Source of the DNA: Thioclava pacifica DSM 10166 | GTDB lineage: Bacteria > Pseudomonadota > Alphaproteobacteria > Rhodobacterales > Rhodobacteraceae | NCBI RefSeq assembly: GCF_000714535.1 | Contig: NZ_AUND01000034.1 | Location: 248,001-312,000, forward strand | DNA length: 64,000 nucleotides | Direction: 5' to 3' | Shown: positions 62,720 to 64,000 of the stretch, piece by piece | Numbering within the stretch: position 1 is the first letter of the stretch | How the letters are laid out: the number at the start of each line of letters is the position of its first letter | Notes under the pieces: generated by a model | Databases searched by the model: none | What the model saw: the letters and a program-made list of their open reading frames with translations, nothing else | What the model was told of the DNA's origin: nothing | Program-made: the position numbers and the translations under genes

Positions 62720-63847
62720 TCAGCCAATCATCGGGCTGGCGCCGCCATAGGTGTCGTCATAGTGGCGCTTGAGCCGCTGAAGCGCGATGCGCAGCACGAT
62801 CTTGCCCGAGCGCGCCGACCAACCGAGTCGTTTCTCGGCCGTCTCCAGCCCTTCGAGGAAACAGCAGCAGCGCAGAGCCATATCGCCGAGCCCCGGCCCC
62901 AGATCGCGCAGCGCCAGCGCCACCCGCTCGCGCGCACTTTCCGACCCGCCCCCCTGCGTCAGATCGGGGCGATACTGGCCGCGCCCACCACCGCCAGTCA
63001 TGAACCGCTCCCAGTTCTGCGCGACGCGCGGCCCCATCTGAGCCAGTTCGAAATCCTCGCGCAGACGCTCGCCCGCCGCGACCAGGTCGGCGCCAAGGAA
63101 CGGCACGCCATCCTTGTCGCGGCGCCGTGCGAGTACCGCGAGCGGGCTTTCCGCGAGATTGGCGCGGATGCGCCGCTGGCGACCTTCGTCATCCTCGTCA
63201 TCCCGCTCGGCAAACTCGCCATGCTGAGCGGCGAACGGCTGTGGGTCATGCCCACCGCGTGCAGCCAGATCCTCCTCAAGGATCCTTTTGAGCGCCCCGC
63301 GCCCCGCCGGCGTAATCCGGTAGCTGGTGACACGTCCGGAATGAGCAACCTCGATCCAGTCCTTGAGTGCGAAGGCCTGCGCGACGGCACGTTCGAGCAC
63401 GGCCGTGCGAACGGTACCGCGCAGCACGACAGCCTTCTCCATTTCCGCGGCAACGATCAGCAATGCAGCCGGTTCGGCCAGGCGGCGCAGGATACGGCGG
63501 GCCTCGGCCTCAAGCAGATGATCATCGGCGGGAATTTCGGCGGCGCGGAAGGGTGCGGTCATGGCAAGCGTGTCCTTTTGGGGCACGGTCATAGTCGGTT
63601 CAGGGAGAGTATTGGCGGCGCCCTGCCCGGCCGCGCGGCCAAGGCTTTCGAGCGCCTCGTCGATCAGCGGATCGTCTCGCCGGGCCTCGATCCGACGCAC
63701 GCGGCGCAGGATCGTCGAAGCCGCGCACCCTTCCGCCCTCGCCAATGCCCGGATCGGAATGCCTTGCTCCACGTGATGCAGATAGAGGCGAGCATGGTCA
63801 GGCAGCCAGGCGGGAAACCCCGCCGTGACCGGTGCGATCGAAGTCAT
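62720..63847 (-). CDS. DUF6456 helix-turn-helix protein
   Basis: A 375-aa protein. ATG 63847 (GGGGGA five bases before). N-terminal HTH of the Hin/recombinase-like kind (ARLYLHHVEQGIPIRALARAEGCAASTILRRVRRIEARRDD), a second winged-helix-like region (RTAVLERAVAQAFALKDWIEVA...SYRITPAGRGALKRIL), and the C-terminal DUF6456 (LGADLVAAGERLREDFELAQMGPRVAQNWERF ... HYDDTYGG). Likely a DNA-binding regulator; targets unknown. A longer frame to 63898 is less likely. Confidence 0.83.
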   Translation of the reverse strand: MTSIAPVTAGFPAWLPDHARLYLHHVEQGIPIRALARAEGCAASTILRRVRRIEARRDDPLIDEALESLGRAAGQGAANTLPEPTMTVPQKDTLAMTAPFRAAEIPADDHLLEAEARRILRRLAEPAALLIVAAEMEKAVVLRGTVRTAVLERAVAQAFALKDWIEVAHSGRVTSYRITPAGRGALKRILEEDLAARGGHDPQPFAAQHGEFAERDDEDDEGRQRRIRANLAESPLAVLARRRDKDGVPFLGADLVAAGERLREDFELAQMGPRVAQNWERFMTGGGGRGQYRPDLTQGGGSESARERVALALRDLGPGLGDMALRCCCFLEGLETAEKRLGWSARSGKIVLRIALQRLKRHYDDTYGGASPMIG

Positions 63848-64000
63848 TTTGTCCCCCAGATGGCGCCGCGCAGCGACGGCGAGTCTGTCCGAATACAACC
63901 GTGGGTTGCTTTGGTTACCCGTTCGTTAATAAACGGGACGCCTGCAAGATTTCCTTAAACTTCCTAAACAAACCTTTGCGATGCGTTCGCAGGTTCGGCC
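63848..64000. promoter_or_regulatory. Upstream region of DUF6456 gene
   Basis: A+T-richer than its surroundings, with GTTAATAAAC and CCTTAAACTTCCTAAAC stretches. It probably holds the DUF6456 gene promoter. No gene is visible to the window's right edge. Confidence 0.35.

Overview
The window is high-GC, densely packed chromosomal DNA from an alphaproteobacterium of the Rhodobacterales (Rhodobacteraceae/Paracoccaceae group). This rests on several signatures: an iscR-led isc/suf cluster whose IscR lacks the usual cluster cysteines, dusB(nifR3)-ntrB-ntrC-ntrY-ntrX in one run with an NtrC lacking GAFTGA, a ChpT-type phosphotransferase, olsB-olsA for ornithine lipids, and a fused ispDF. Genus cannot be fixed from the sequence alone; a Thioclava-, Rhodobacter- or Paracoccus-like organism would fit. 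I see no prophage, insertion sequence, CRISPR array, rRNA or replication origin. This is core genome, not an accessory island.

Layout. 1-8381 (minus): Fe-S assembly cluster iscR - cysteine desulfurase - sufB - membrane protein - ybjQ-like - sufC - sufD - two Yip1-like membrane proteins - sufS (cut by the left edge). 8613-11577 (plus): six tightly overlapping genes of mostly unknown role (alpha/beta hydrolase, HD phosphohydrolase, three small membrane proteins). 11687-15221: two NADP-isocitrate dehydrogenases of different architecture, each with its own terminator. 15276-18214: small DUF1127-like gene and a 30-codon ORF, two YitT paralogues, a YbjN-like secreted protein, an SMR transporter. 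18300-22086: typA/bipA, ccdA, a TusA-like protein and an FMN riboswitch in front of a type II lumazine synthase. 22155-28139: RNase E with a large acidic insertion, an esterase-like secreted protein, class II DAHP synthase.

28324-34784: a GlxA-type regulator and a branched-chain amino acid-type ABC transporter (livK-G-F-H-M). 34884-42083 (minus): the ntr nitrogen-regulation operon. 42268-47074: ispDF-pgpA-cinA, amtB, a COQ10/RatA-like protein, hpt. 47650-54023 (minus): yajC-secD-secF-Mth938-ccmA-ccmB-ccmC-ccmD-ccmG, joining protein export to cytochrome c maturation. 54275-58744: DUF4169 and RHH genes, olsB-olsA, a tiny DUF3553 gene, chpT, proA. 58826-60433: two identical tRNA-Asp genes and one tRNA-Val. 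To the right edge: pirin, lipA, oxyR and a DUF6456 HTH protein.

Functional themes: Fe-S cluster supply (suf, lipA), redox maturation (ccm, ccdA, oxyR), nitrogen sensing and uptake (ntr, amtB, liv), membrane biogenesis (pgpA, ols, sec) and cell-cycle phosphorelay (chpT). No clear undescribed large system was found. The strongest unexplained signals are a composite hairpin/palindrome module present five times at gene ends, a long imperfect inverted repeat clamping the second tRNA-Asp, the acidic insertion inside the S1 domain of RNase E, a 30-codon ORF with a very strong ribosome-binding site, and a tightly coupled operon of unknown function.
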